NCBI GenBank assembly: GCA_016222925.1
Contig: JACRQB010000115.1
Coordinates: 1 to 6,048, forward strand
DNA from: Nitrospirota bacterium
GTDB taxonomy: Bacteria > Nitrospirota > Nitrospiria > Nitrospirales > Nitrospiraceae
Length of the DNA stretch: 6,048 nucleotides
Direction: 5' to 3'
Made by a program: the position numbers and the translations under genes. Below are positions 1 to 5,530 of this stretch, in pieces. The notes below the pieces were generated by a model. That model saw nothing but the letters and a program-made list of their open reading frames with translations, was not told where the DNA came from and searched no databases. Positions within the stretch are counted from its first letter, which is position 1. Each line of letters opens with the position of its first letter.

Positions 1-33
1 GCCCGACCATAAACCACCGCTACCATTTTTGCA

Positions 34-372
34 TCATTCCACTTCAATCGTGACTGTCGCTTCGGTATTCAGCGCGTCATGATCGTGGCCCGCCGCCACA
101 AGCTTGATCTCGTGTGAGCCGCGCGTGAGTCCCTTGACCACCCCTTTAAACCCCTTTTGATACTCTCCATCCACATAACAATGGATGTGCGTTGCTTGAA
201 CGCCCTTCGACAGCCTGTACCGCACTTCAACGGAATCCCCTTTTATCACCGAGCCCTGCGCCGGGCTCACGATCGTGAGTCGGCTGCGGTCGTCATCGGC
301 CGTCCAACCGATCGTGCCGCCCCCTAATGAGAACAGGCAGATCAGCACTGACATCACAACAACACGAATCAT
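34..372 (-). CDS. Small secreted Ig-like, His-containing protein
   Basis: Predicted 112-residue exported protein of unknown function. I start it at the ATG at 372 because AAAGAGGTG sits just upstream at proper spacing; the frame stays open upstream to 570 but that part looks non-coding. Residues 1-25 form a signal peptide (Arg3, hydrophobic 4-21, likely cut after Ala25). Cys12 is not in a lipobox, so it is not an obvious lipoprotein. Residues 31-112 resemble one beta-sandwich of the Ig/cadherin-like type: a start LTIVSPAQGSVI, a central HIHCYVDG stretch, then GSHEIKL and a closing beta strand TVTIEVE. Five histidines (62, 64, 87, 96, 98) plus Cys65 could bind a metal, but this is inference. 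It lies 424 bases downstream of the six-gene operon on the same strand and is probably a separate unit. I see no terminator in the 33 bases after the stop. Confidence 0.75.
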   Translation of the reverse strand: MIRVVVMSVLICLFSLGGGTIGWTADDDRSRLTIVSPAQGSVIKGDSVEVRYRLSKGVQATHIHCYVDGEYQKGFKGVVKGLTRGSHEIKLVAAGHDHDALNTEATVTIEVE

Positions 373-796
373 TTCGCACCTCTTTGAATGATTATTGATT
401 ACTGACTTCGAGTGATCGATTGCTACGTTGACCAGGCCCTTGCCTGGCTTCGACCCTCCATCATCGATGCAAGTATCAGTCGTCATCTTTATCGCCCGTT
501 CATCCTGCGCACAGCATTCCCAAGGCGGCGAAACACATGGCATCGCCTCGGACAAGCCTATCTCCGTCATCGCCTTCTATCGGCGATGAAGCTTTCGTGC
601 CCTTTACCCATCGAAAGCATCAGCCTGACACTACCCACCTGCTTTGCACCGATTACCTATGCTGGATTCTTGGACAACCAAAGGCCTTTTCACAATCAAA
701 CCCAATCCATCTCTTGCCCAGATCGTTGTTCCCTCCACATCGGCAGCGGAGATGACGTTTACGACTTCCCTTCCGTTGCTGAGAAAGATATCAGGA
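373..796. other. 424-base gap without convincing gene
   Basis: This stretch separates the end of the operon (stop at 797) from the small secreted protein (start 372). Open frames on both strands cross it, but none has a ribosome binding site with a plausible start, and none gives a recognisable protein. It holds two short inverted repeats: CCAGGC/GCCTGG with a 4-base loop at 432-447 and an 8-bp stem at 567-589. Neither is followed by a T run on either strand, so no Rho-independent terminator for the operon can be named. The promoter for the gene at 372 should lie around 380-460; AT-rich TAATCAATAAT (minus strand, about 383-393) is a possible -10 area, but no matching -35 stands out. Confidence 0.6.
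567..589. repeat. 8-bp inverted repeat (hairpin) in intergenic gap
   Basis: TCATCGCC (567-574), a 7-base loop, then GGCGATGA (582-589) form a perfect stem. There is no adjacent T tract on either strand, so it does not look like a standard terminator. Function unknown. Confidence 0.5.
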
Positions 797-1243
797 TCAT
801 AGATACAGCGGCTTGATCGGCGACACGACGGCTGCCGGATTGTTCTTCCAGACCGATTCATCCGCGTCAACATAGAGCTCGACTTCGTTGCCATCAGGGT
901 CTTTCAAGTAGAGACTCTGGCTCACTGTATGGTCACTCATCCCATCGATGGGAATCCTCGCCTGCTCCAACTCGTGCTTGGCCTGGCGCAGTTCGTCAAG
1001 ACTATCCCCAACCTTGATCCCGATATGGTACAGCCCTCGTCGGCGGCCAGGTGGTGGTCCTGGTGCATCCCCGACTTGGATGAGCAGTAACTCGTGGTGT
1101 GTACGCCCGCACGTCAGCGCAGCGGCTGTGCCGTTGAAGATCCACCCTACCTCCTCGAATCCCAAAAGGTCTCGATAGAAAACGAGTGCTCGTTCCAGAT
1201 CCTTCACATAGAAGACGACATGACCAAGATAGTGAGCGTTCAC
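797..1243 (-). CDS. VOC-family (glyoxalase/extradiol dioxygenase-like) protein 2
   Basis: Predicted 148-residue single-chain vicinal oxygen chelate protein, cytoplasmic. The start is the GTG at 1243: AGGAGG lies 7 bases upstream, and the GTG overlaps the TGA of the upstream phosphatase gene (GTGA), a strong sign of translational coupling. The frame extends to an upstream start at 1270, but that would bury the Shine-Dalgarno sequence. Two beta-alpha-beta-beta-beta modules are visible: residues 4-57 (LGHVVFYV, then FYRDLLGF) and 70-126 (LYHIGIKV, then LKDPDGNEVELYVD). His8, His73 and Glu122 fit the metal-ligand pattern of the family, Glu51 or a neighbour possibly adding a fourth. Sequence style is closest to catechol-2,3-dioxygenase-like (CatE/GloA-type) members that end in a W..NP.AV....P tail. 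It is the last gene of the operon. The substrate (aromatic diol, methylglyoxal adduct or other) cannot be told. Confidence 0.88.
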   Translation of the reverse strand: MNAHYLGHVVFYVKDLERALVFYRDLLGFEEVGWIFNGTAAALTCGRTHHELLLIQVGDAPGPPPGRRRGLYHIGIKVGDSLDELRQAKHELEQARIPIDGMSDHTVSQSLYLKDPDGNEVELYVDADESVWKNNPAAVVSPIKPLYL

Positions 1244-1830
1244 GGCTGCACCTCCTGCGAAACATTCCACCGGGTGATGACACGTGTGTCACGTTCGTAG
1301 CCAAGCACGCTGACTGAGGCGGTGCCGAGCACGAATAATCGACCTGCCTCGGGTGGGAGACCAAGCCAACAGGCGGTGAGCACGCGTAGGATGTGCGCAT
1401 GGGCAAACAGTATCACGTCACCATTCACCGCCATGGCCTGCTCAATGATCCGTTGGGCACGATGGCCGACTTGTTGGATCGACTCGCCCTTGGGGACAGA
1501 CGTCGCCCAGATCGACCAGTCGGGCTGTTCCAGCCTCATGTCCTGCGTCGTCTTGCCCTCATAAATGCCATAGTCCCATTCCAGCAGATCATCGCTCAGG
1601 TTCGTCACATCACCGTACCCGGCCAACCGGCAGGTCTCGCGTGCGCGACGCAGTGGGCTGCAGAGCGTCAATCCAAACCGTCGGCCGGCCAGAGCCTGCC
1701 CCAGCGCAGCAGCCTGACGCTCACCCTCCGGAGTCAGCGGGATATCGGTACGGCCTGTATGACGCTTGGCCGCACTCCATTCCGTCTCCCCGTGCCGGAT
1801 CAGCCAGAGTTCCTGATGTGACTCGCTCAT
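1240..1830 (-). CDS. Histidine phosphatase family (phosphoglycerate mutase-like)
   Basis: Predicted 196-residue cytoplasmic phosphatase of the branch-1 histidine phosphatase superfamily. The phospho-acceptor motif RHGE is at residues 12-15 (His13), followed by the usual GR.D.PLT..G..QA stretch (26-40). The SPLRRARET block (58-66) supplies phosphate-binding arginines, Glu84 in LLEWDYG-YEG is the likely proton donor, and FAHAHILRVL (142-151) carries the second catalytic His144. These key residues are all present, and the length suits GpmB/CobC/SixA-type phosphatases rather than true glycolytic mutases (about 230-250 residues). Start ATG at 1830 has only a weak GAGAT-like ribosome site, 46 bases after the VOC protein 1 stop. 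It ends in a GTGA overlap with VOC protein 2. The substrate is unknown; a housecleaning sugar-phosphate or nucleotide phosphatase is the default guess. Confidence 0.9.
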   Translation of the reverse strand: MSESHQELWLIRHGETEWSAAKRHTGRTDIPLTPEGERQAAALGQALAGRRFGLTLCSPLRRARETCRLAGYGDVTNLSDDLLEWDYGIYEGKTTQDMRLEQPDWSIWATSVPKGESIQQVGHRAQRIIEQAMAVNGDVILFAHAHILRVLTACWLGLPPEAGRLFVLGTASVSVLGYERDTRVITRWNVSQEVQP

Positions 1831-1876
1831 ATCTCGATCGTAGCCTTGTTGAATTGCTGCCGTAGACCAACCGTGC

Positions 1877-2311
1877 TTATCTTTTCCTCACCGTTCGTTG
1901 GTTCGAGACAAACGTCAGACCGGCTTTTTGTATCTCCTGATACGGAAGCACCCACACCAACGACTCGTCACTCAGATCGCCCACCTGAATCCGATTGCCC
2001 CATGGATCTTGAAAGTCACAACGGAAGTTTGGACGGAGCTTCAATTTGTACTTCTTCGTCAGTTTCTTGCGGACTTCTTGAATCTGCTTCGCATCGCGGA
2101 CCATAAGTCCAAAGTGCTTGGTCCGATCCGGCTGTAATTTCTCCACTTCAAAAATCGCCATAAACTGATGCTCACCGAGCTTGCACCAGACCGCTCCTTC
2201 CCCACCACGTAACATCTTCAACCCAAATACATCTTGATAGAACCTCGCTGCCTTCTTGGCATCGGTCACTTCGATCACGACGTGGTTGCATCCGTAGACT
2301 TGAACGGCCAT
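1877..2311 (-). CDS. VOC-family (glyoxalase-like) protein 1, Lys/Arg-rich
   Basis: Predicted 144-residue cytoplasmic VOC-fold protein. The natural start is ATG at 2311, which overlaps the original stop of the FrnE reading frame (TAATG) and has AGGTAGGTG just upstream. Two modules are seen: residues 8-56 (CNHVVIEV, FYQDVFGLKML, FMAIFEVE) and 65-112 (KHFGLMV, CDFQDPWGNRIQVGDL). His10 and His66 match the family's metal-ligand positions, but the last position, usually Glu, is Gln109, so metal binding may be altered or lost. The C-terminus is a basic tail (QRTVRKR) after a hydrophobic VWVLPYQEIQKAGLTF stretch. Because the upstream FrnE gene is frameshifted, this gene now also forms the C-terminal part of a 357-codon continuous ORF (1877-2950); independent initiation at 2311 is still likely given its own ribosome site. 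Substrate unknown. Confidence 0.85.
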   Translation of the reverse strand: MAVQVYGCNHVVIEVTDAKKAARFYQDVFGLKMLRGGEGAVWCKLGEHQFMAIFEVEKLQPDRTKHFGLMVRDAKQIQEVRKKLTKKYKLKLRPNFRCDFQDPWGNRIQVGDLSDESLVWVLPYQEIQKAGLTFVSNQRTVRKR

Positions 2312-2950
2312 TACACACCTACCTTTCCCACGGACAAGTCCACTGCACTCTGCCTGAAGGCAGCCAGTAACTGCTCTGGCGGTTGCGCTCCGGAAAGCGC
2401 GTTGGCTCCATTGAACACGAAATACGGAACACTTCGAATGCCCAAACGATGACCTGCAGCTTCCTCTGCCTTCACCTAATGTTTCGGTCGCTGCTTGATC
2501 GAGCCCTGCCTGAGCCGCGGCTAGAGACAACGTCTCGATACTCCCAATATCTCCACCCTCCACGAAATAACGGCGAAAGAGTATCTCCACCATCTCATCC
2601 TGCTTCCCATGATGCCCCGCCAACCAGATGAGGCGATGCGCCGCAAATGTGTTGGGCGTGCGAGCGATTCTGCCAAAGGCGAAATGAATGCCTTCCTCGG
2701 CACCTGCTGTCGAAACTTGATCATAGATCACTTGAGCGGCGGCAGGGCCCCCGAACTTCGCGTCAAGGTACTGTCTTCGATCCATCCCGTTGCGCAGCAT
2801 GGTCGGATTCAATTGAAATGGCCGCCATCGTATGTTCACAGGGACACCATCCCATGTCTTGAGTGCCTGTTCCAGCCGCCGCTTCCCCACATAACACCAG
2901 GGGCAGATCACATCCGAGTAGACGTCGACCGCCAGTGTTCGCTCATTCAT
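2311..2950 (-). pseudogene. FrnE-type DsbA-family thioredoxin-fold oxidoreductase, frame broken
   Basis: Thioredoxin-fold protein of the DsbA/FrnE group (2-hydroxychromene isomerase/polyketide isomerase relatives). It starts at ATG 2950 in an ATGA overlap with the pirin stop. Residues 1-157 read normally: DVYSDVICPWCYVGKRRLE holds the active-site CPWC (Cys16-Cys19), followed by the helical insertion with NTFAAHRLIWLA. After Thr157 (ends at 2480) the protein leaves the family pattern. The expected C-terminus appears in another frame from about 2475 down to the TAA at 2313-2311: VKAEEAAGHRLGIRSVPYFV, then NGANALSGAQPPEQLLAAF. That part carries the cis-proline loop (SVP) essential to the fold. 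Family members have roughly 8-9 more residues between the two parts, so I infer a deletion of about 20-30 bases near 2467-2479. The intact protein would be about 215 residues. Alternatively this is a sequencing or assembly error. Confidence 0.82.
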
Positions 2951-3831
2951 GACAGGTGTCCCATCTTTCCTGCTTGATAATCGTTGACGGCTTGTACGAG
3001 TTCGGATTTAGCATTCATGACGAACGGACCGTACCGCGCAATCGGCTCATCGATAGGCTCACCACTCATGAGCACAATCCGGCTATCTGACTTGGCCTCA
3101 ATCGCCACGCGTGATCCATTCCGCCTGCACACAAACAACTCCGCCTCTCCGGCGTCACGTGAGCCATTCGTCGAAACCAGGCCGTGCACGACGAAGACGG
3201 ATGCATTGTGCCCGTCCGGCAAATGCAACTCCACACGGCGGTTGGCAACCAACTCCAGATCATAGAGTTCAATCGGTGTCACCGTATGGGCTGGCCCCTT
3301 CTGTCCCTGAGCCGTTCCGGCAATCACACGCAGTTGGCCTGCTCCACCTTCGAGTTCGACCTTTGGAATATCGGCATTCAGGATCGTCTGGTAACGGGGC
3401 GCCGACATTTTCTGTGCGCGCGGCAGATTCACCCACAGTTGAATGGCATGCAACGTCCCACCCTTCTTGGCCCACTGTTTCTCGTGCAGCTCTTCGTGCA
3501 CGACTCCGGATGCCGCCGTCATCCACTGCACATCACCCGGCCCGATCACGCCGGCATTGCCGGCGGAATCCCGGTGAGCCAACAAGCCCTCATAGACAAT
3601 CGTCACGGTTTCAAACCCGCGGTGAGGATGTTCGCCGACCCCCCGCGGGTGATCGGTCGGTTCAAAATAGTGTGGCCCGGCATAGTCCAGCATGAGAAAC
3701 GGACTGACCTCTCGATCGAGGTCGTTGCTCGGGAACAGGTTCCGCACAGGGAACCCGTCTCCGACCATATGGGCCGATCCTGGTTGATAGATCCCTGCGA
3801 CTTCTTTGACAACAGCCGTCCCTGTAGCCAT
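2947..3831 (-). CDS. Pirin family protein
   Basis: Predicted 294-residue cytoplasmic bicupin of the pirin family, near the usual length of about 290. I start it at ATG 3831 because AAGGAGG lies 5 bases upstream; the frame also opens at a GTG at 3846, but this would overlap the Shine-Dalgarno sequence. The N-terminal cupin carries the metal site: HPH within GEHPHRGFETVTI (His68, His70) and VVHEE (His112, Glu114), matching His56/His58/His101/Glu103 of human pirin. The N-terminal VRNLFPSND and DHPRGVGEHPHRGFE blocks are typical. The C-terminal cupin (about 170-285) ends in RYGPFVMNAKSEL, also diagnostic. Pirins bind iron and some have quercetin 2,3-dioxygenase activity; others are redox sensors. 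It follows the NmrA-like gene by 11 bases and overlaps the FrnE-like start by 4 bases (ATGA), the core of the operon. Confidence 0.95.
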   Translation of the reverse strand: MATGTAVVKEVAGIYQPGSAHMVGDGFPVRNLFPSNDLDREVSPFLMLDYAGPHYFEPTDHPRGVGEHPHRGFETVTIVYEGLLAHRDSAGNAGVIGPGDVQWMTAASGVVHEELHEKQWAKKGGTLHAIQLWVNLPRAQKMSAPRYQTILNADIPKVELEGGAGQLRVIAGTAQGQKGPAHTVTPIELYDLELVANRRVELHLPDGHNASVFVVHGLVSTNGSRDAGEAELFVCRRNGSRVAIEAKSDSRIVLMSGEPIDEPIARYGPFVMNAKSELVQAVNDYQAGKMGHLS

Positions 3832-3842
3832 GTGGTCCTCCT

Positions 3843-4526
3843 TCACACCATGGTTCGTAGCGCGTCATCCAGCGTCACCGTACCCCGCACAAGCTTGTCA
3901 GGGTGCTCATAGCCGATTGCGCCTTTGGAGAACGCCGTGTACATTTCTTCAAACAATCTCGCCGCTTCATCGGAAAACCCGAACGATTTGAACGTCGGGA
4001 CCACGGCACTGAGTGGGGCATGTTGGGCCGTCACCGTTTTCCTAAGAATCTGACTGAGTGCCGAGGCCGCTTGATCCGGGCTGTACTCTTCAGGGCCCGC
4101 CATTTCCACGATCTGCTTACCATAGCCACCGGCCATCAACTGCTCTGCACCAATCCTGCCGATGTCCTTGGTCGAAATCATGGGAATCTTCGCCGGTGGC
4201 GCAATGAATGTCGGAAGAACACCCTGAGCCTTGGCCGCCCCAATGACCGGCGCCCAGTTGTCCATAAAATAACAGGGACGGAGAATGGTCAGGCGTTTGG
4301 CAATACAGCCGAGTGCATGTTCTCCATAACTCGCTGCCCGAATCGGACCGGTCCCACCGTGCAGATGTCCTCCCACCGACGACAGCAGCACAACATGTTC
4401 GACTCCACTCTTCTGAACGGCTTCCTCGGCCGAGCGGACGATCACCCGCACCGGCTGTTTCTTGCTCAGCAAGGTCTCCACCACTGCAGATCCCGTATTC
4501 CCAGTCGCACCAAGAACAACAAACAT
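3843..4526 (-). CDS. NmrA-like NAD(P)-binding protein with internal deletion
   Basis: Predicted 227-residue atypical short-chain dehydrogenase of the NmrA/quinone oxidoreductase-like group. ATG 4526 has AGGAGG 7 bases upstream. The Rossmann motif GATGNTG is at residues 6-12 and VRVIVRSAE at 26-34 gives beta-2 with an NADP-type arginine. VEHVVLLSSVGG (42-53), RLTILRPCYFMDNW (78-91) and IPMISTKDIG (114-123) are standard later blocks. Family members have about 55-65 residues between VRSAE and EAVQKSG (beta-3, alpha-3, beta-4); here they join directly at residues 34-35, near base 4424, with the frame kept. The protein is therefore shorter than the usual 285-300 and probably misfolded in the cofactor domain. 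First gene of the six-gene operon; the stop lies 11 bases before the pirin start. A genuine compact variant is possible but less likely. Confidence 0.85.
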   Translation of the reverse strand: MFVVLGATGNTGSAVVETLLSKKQPVRVIVRSAEEAVQKSGVEHVVLLSSVGGHLHGGTGPIRAASYGEHALGCIAKRLTILRPCYFMDNWAPVIGAAKAQGVLPTFIAPPAKIPMISTKDIGRIGAEQLMAGGYGKQIVEMAGPEEYSPDQAASALSQILRKTVTAQHAPLSAVVPTFKSFGFSDEAARLFEEMYTAFSKGAIGYEHPDKLVRGTVTLDDALRTMV

Positions 4527-4548
4527 GATGAGTCCTCCTAATCCTTAC

Positions 4549-4593
4549 GCGACGCCTGATCGATTCGTGATCACCCGTGCATGATGGCGTCGC
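4549..4593 (-). promoter_or_regulatory. Possible structured leader upstream of the operon
   Basis: GGCGTCGC (4586-4593) and GCGACGCC (4549-4556) are perfect complements enclosing 29 bases, inside which TGATC and GATCA (4557-4573) can pair again. If transcription starts near 4627, this RNA hairpin would sit about 10 bases before the Shine-Dalgarno sequence of the NmrA-like gene. It matches no riboswitch class I know. Confidence 0.35.
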
Positions 4594-4609
4594 TATCGTT
4601 GATTGTAAA
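4581..4609 (-). promoter_or_regulatory. Candidate sigma-70 promoter, proximal, for the operon
   Basis: TTTACA (4609-4604) and CATCAT (4586-4581) are 17 bases apart and match the -35 (5 of 6) and -10 (4 of 6) consensus. It competes with the distal candidate at 4634-4661; the sequence alone does not decide. Use of this one would remove most of the leader stem. Confidence 0.3.
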
Positions 4610-4633
4610 GCGTCGCCCTCCACCAGACCACTA

Positions 4634-4661
4634 TTCATAGCCACACATTCCAGCTTGGCAA
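4634..4661 (-). promoter_or_regulatory. Candidate sigma-70 promoter, distal, for the operon
   Basis: On the minus strand TTGCCA (4661-4656, 5 of 6 to consensus -35) and TATGAA (4639-4634, 4 of 6 to -10) are 16 bases apart. The 19-bp palindrome begins 6 bases upstream of the -35 box, a typical place for an activator site, which favours this candidate. The leader would be about 100 bases. Confidence 0.4.
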
Positions 4662-4667
4662 CTTGCG

Positions 4668-4686
4668 TTCCAGTGTGACACTGGAA
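4668..4686. promoter_or_regulatory. Perfect 19-bp palindrome, probable operator
   Basis: TTCCAGTGTGACACTGGAA has 9-bp perfectly complementary arms about a central G. A further half-site, TTCCAG at 4648-4653, lies exactly 20 bases from the left arm (4668-4673), inside the spacer of the distal promoter, so a dimer or tetramer could bind on one helix face. No T run follows, so a terminator is unlikely. The regulator is not encoded in the window; its family cannot be told from the site. Confidence 0.6.
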
Positions 4687-4782
4687 GTCTGAGATTTCCG
4701 ATTCCGCTGCAGCTAAGAGGGTTTAGAGGTGGAACAATCGAAGGATCAAGAGATCATCAAAGACCGATCAGGCGGCGAAGAA

Positions 4783-4806
4783 TCGGCACCGTGCCGAAGG
4801 ATCGGC
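4783..4806. repeat. Two mutually exclusive hairpins
   Basis: TCGGCAC-C-GTGCCGA (4783-4797) is a 15-bp palindrome. GCCGA (4793-4797) can instead pair with TCGGC (4802-4806) over a 4-base loop. The two foldings share the same arm. No T run or leader peptide is seen, so attenuation is only a thought. Confidence 0.35.
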
Positions 4807-4819
4807 TCCTCTAGGCTGG

Positions 4820-4832
4820 GCGTATGCTACGC
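4820..4832. promoter_or_regulatory. 13-bp palindrome upstream of the OB-fold gene
   Basis: GCGTA-TGC-TACGC is a perfect 5-bp inverted repeat about 17 bases before the ATG at 4850. It includes TATGCT (4823-4828), a possible -10 box, so it could be an operator; no good -35 box is seen. A GAGGG ribosome site follows at 4840-4844. Confidence 0.3.
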
Positions 4833-4849
4833 TTAGATAGAGGGTTCTG

Positions 4850-5341
4850 ATGACGACTCCGCTCATTCGCATCGGTCTTAGACTCATCATCTTCATTCTG
4901 TCAGGAGTGATTGGCCTTCATTCGGTGCTCGCAGCGGATGAGTTCACCCCATCCTCCCAGGTTAGTTCCGTGAGAATTTCCGTCGCCTCGTATGAACGAA
5001 TTCCAATCAATAGACTCTTAGCCCGTCCGGATCATTATCAGATGAGGGAGATCCGCATCACCGGAACCGTCTTGGCGATTCAGACGGAGATCATCCCGAA
5101 TCGGATGATCTGTGGAAGCGCCCATGAACGGACGACGCTCCTGATTGAGGATGACAGTGGGCAGATCGAGATCCTCGATCAAGGCGCCTGCGGGAAAAAT
5201 GTCGGTGCATTGAAAGCACCGATGTTGAAGGCAGGGCAACAGATCCACCTCTTGGTGCGGATCATGATCTCAACCAGCTTGGGCGCTTCCGGCTCATCGG
5301 TGGAGACCACCATCCGCTATATCGATCTGGTGCGAGACTAA
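4850..5341 (+). CDS. Secreted OB-fold-like protein with two cysteines
   Basis: Predicted 163-residue exported protein. ATG 4850 follows GAGGG with 6 bases spacing. Residues 1-28 are a signal peptide: Arg7 and Arg11, hydrophobic 12-27, cut after V-L-A28. After a linker, residues 51-162 look like one OB fold: I.INRLLARPDHYQMREIRI (the common start 'gene/position, P..Y..R.V...G.V'), ITGTV, TTLLIEDDSGQIEIL, and closing strands IHLLVRIMI and IRYIDLV. Cys88 (MICGS) and Cys114 (GACG) flank the central strands and could form a disulfide in the periplasm. Similar small exported OB-fold proteins occur in Nitrospira-type genomes, function unknown. It is divergent from the operon and its TAA overlaps the end of the convergent PIN remnant by 4 bases. 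Confidence 0.8.
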   Translation: MTTPLIRIGLRLIIFILSGVIGLHSVLAADEFTPSSQVSSVRISVASYERIPINRLLARPDHYQMREIRITGTVLAIQTEIIPNRMICGSAHERTTLLIEDDSGQIEILDQGACGKNVGALKAPMLKAGQQIHLLVRIMISTSLGASGSSVETTIRYIDLVRD

Positions 5342-5520
5342 ACCAGGTCATCTACGAGGAGGCACTCAATCTCGTTAACGCGTCGCAGGCCATGATCATT
5401 TCCGTAGAAACGCACGGCCTTGTAACCGATGGCCGTCGCCAGCCGTATAACATCAAGCATGCTCAGGCGGTAGCGTGCCCGCAATTCAGCCGCTCGATCA
5501 GCCGAGTCTCCACACTGTTT
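5338..5520 (-). pseudogene. C-terminal remnant of a PIN-domain (VapC-like) protein
   Basis: The minus-strand frame from 5520 to the TAG at 5340-5338 gives 60 residues with no start codon and an in-frame TGA immediately upstream (5523-5521). It reads DSADRAAELRARYRLSMLDV, then IRLATAIGYKAVRFYGNDHG, then LRRVNEIECLLVDDLV. This is the known C-terminal pattern of PIN-domain ribonucleases: an R..Y.LS..D...LATA helix with the third acidic residue (Asp19 of this stub), an F..ND..L..V segment, and a closing LLVDDL strand. The N-terminal half with the first acidic residues is absent. The break falls within about 10 bases of the REP-like repeat at 5531, so repeat-associated rearrangement probably removed it. 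No antitoxin gene is seen nearby. The stub is non-functional. Its stop overlaps the TAA of the convergent OB-fold gene. Confidence 0.75.
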
Positions 5521-5530
5521 TCAGATTCTT

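Larger units (their letters stand above)
4527..4849. other. Divergent intergenic control region
   Basis: This 323-base stretch separates the minus-strand operon (start 4526) from the plus-strand OB-fold gene (start 4850) and should hold both promoters. It contains no credible gene. From left to right it has the operon's Shine-Dalgarno sequence (4533-4538), an 8-bp inverted repeat in the probable leader (4549-4593), two sigma-70-like box pairs, a perfect 19-bp palindrome (4668-4686), overlapping hairpins (4783-4806) and a 13-bp palindrome (4820-4832) beside the ribosome site of the plus-strand gene. Confidence 0.75.

Noticed and set aside
432..447. CCAGGC/GCCTGG hairpin as an intrinsic terminator
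   Set aside because: No T run on either strand and it lies far from the operon end.
373..570. N-terminal extension of the small secreted protein to 570
   Set aside because: The internal ATG at 372 has a strong Shine-Dalgarno sequence and is followed at once by a signal peptide, which must be N-terminal.
631..894. Minus-strand 87-codon ORF running out of VOC protein 2 (…NGREVVNVISAADVEG…)
   Set aside because: It overlaps VOC protein 2 in another frame, has no ribosome site and no recognisable family. VOC protein 2 already ends with a normal family tail. A short decayed fragment cannot be excluded.
2467..2482. Programmed ribosomal frameshift in the FrnE-like gene
   Set aside because: There is no slippery heptamer or clear downstream structure, and residues expected between the two parts are missing, which fits a deletion better.
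2383..2977. Plus-strand ORFs opposite the broken FrnE-like gene
   Set aside because: Low-complexity-like translations rich in Pro, Arg and Cys with no family match; antisense to recognisable thioredoxin-fold coding sequence.
3832..3846. GTG start for pirin at 3846
   Set aside because: This start would place AAGGAGG inside the coding region; the ATG at 3831 has that sequence at ideal spacing.
3111..3912. Long plus-strand ORFs opposite pirin (up to 242 codons)
   Set aside because: They are antisense shadows of a gene with clear pirin motifs and show no family features or ribosome sites.
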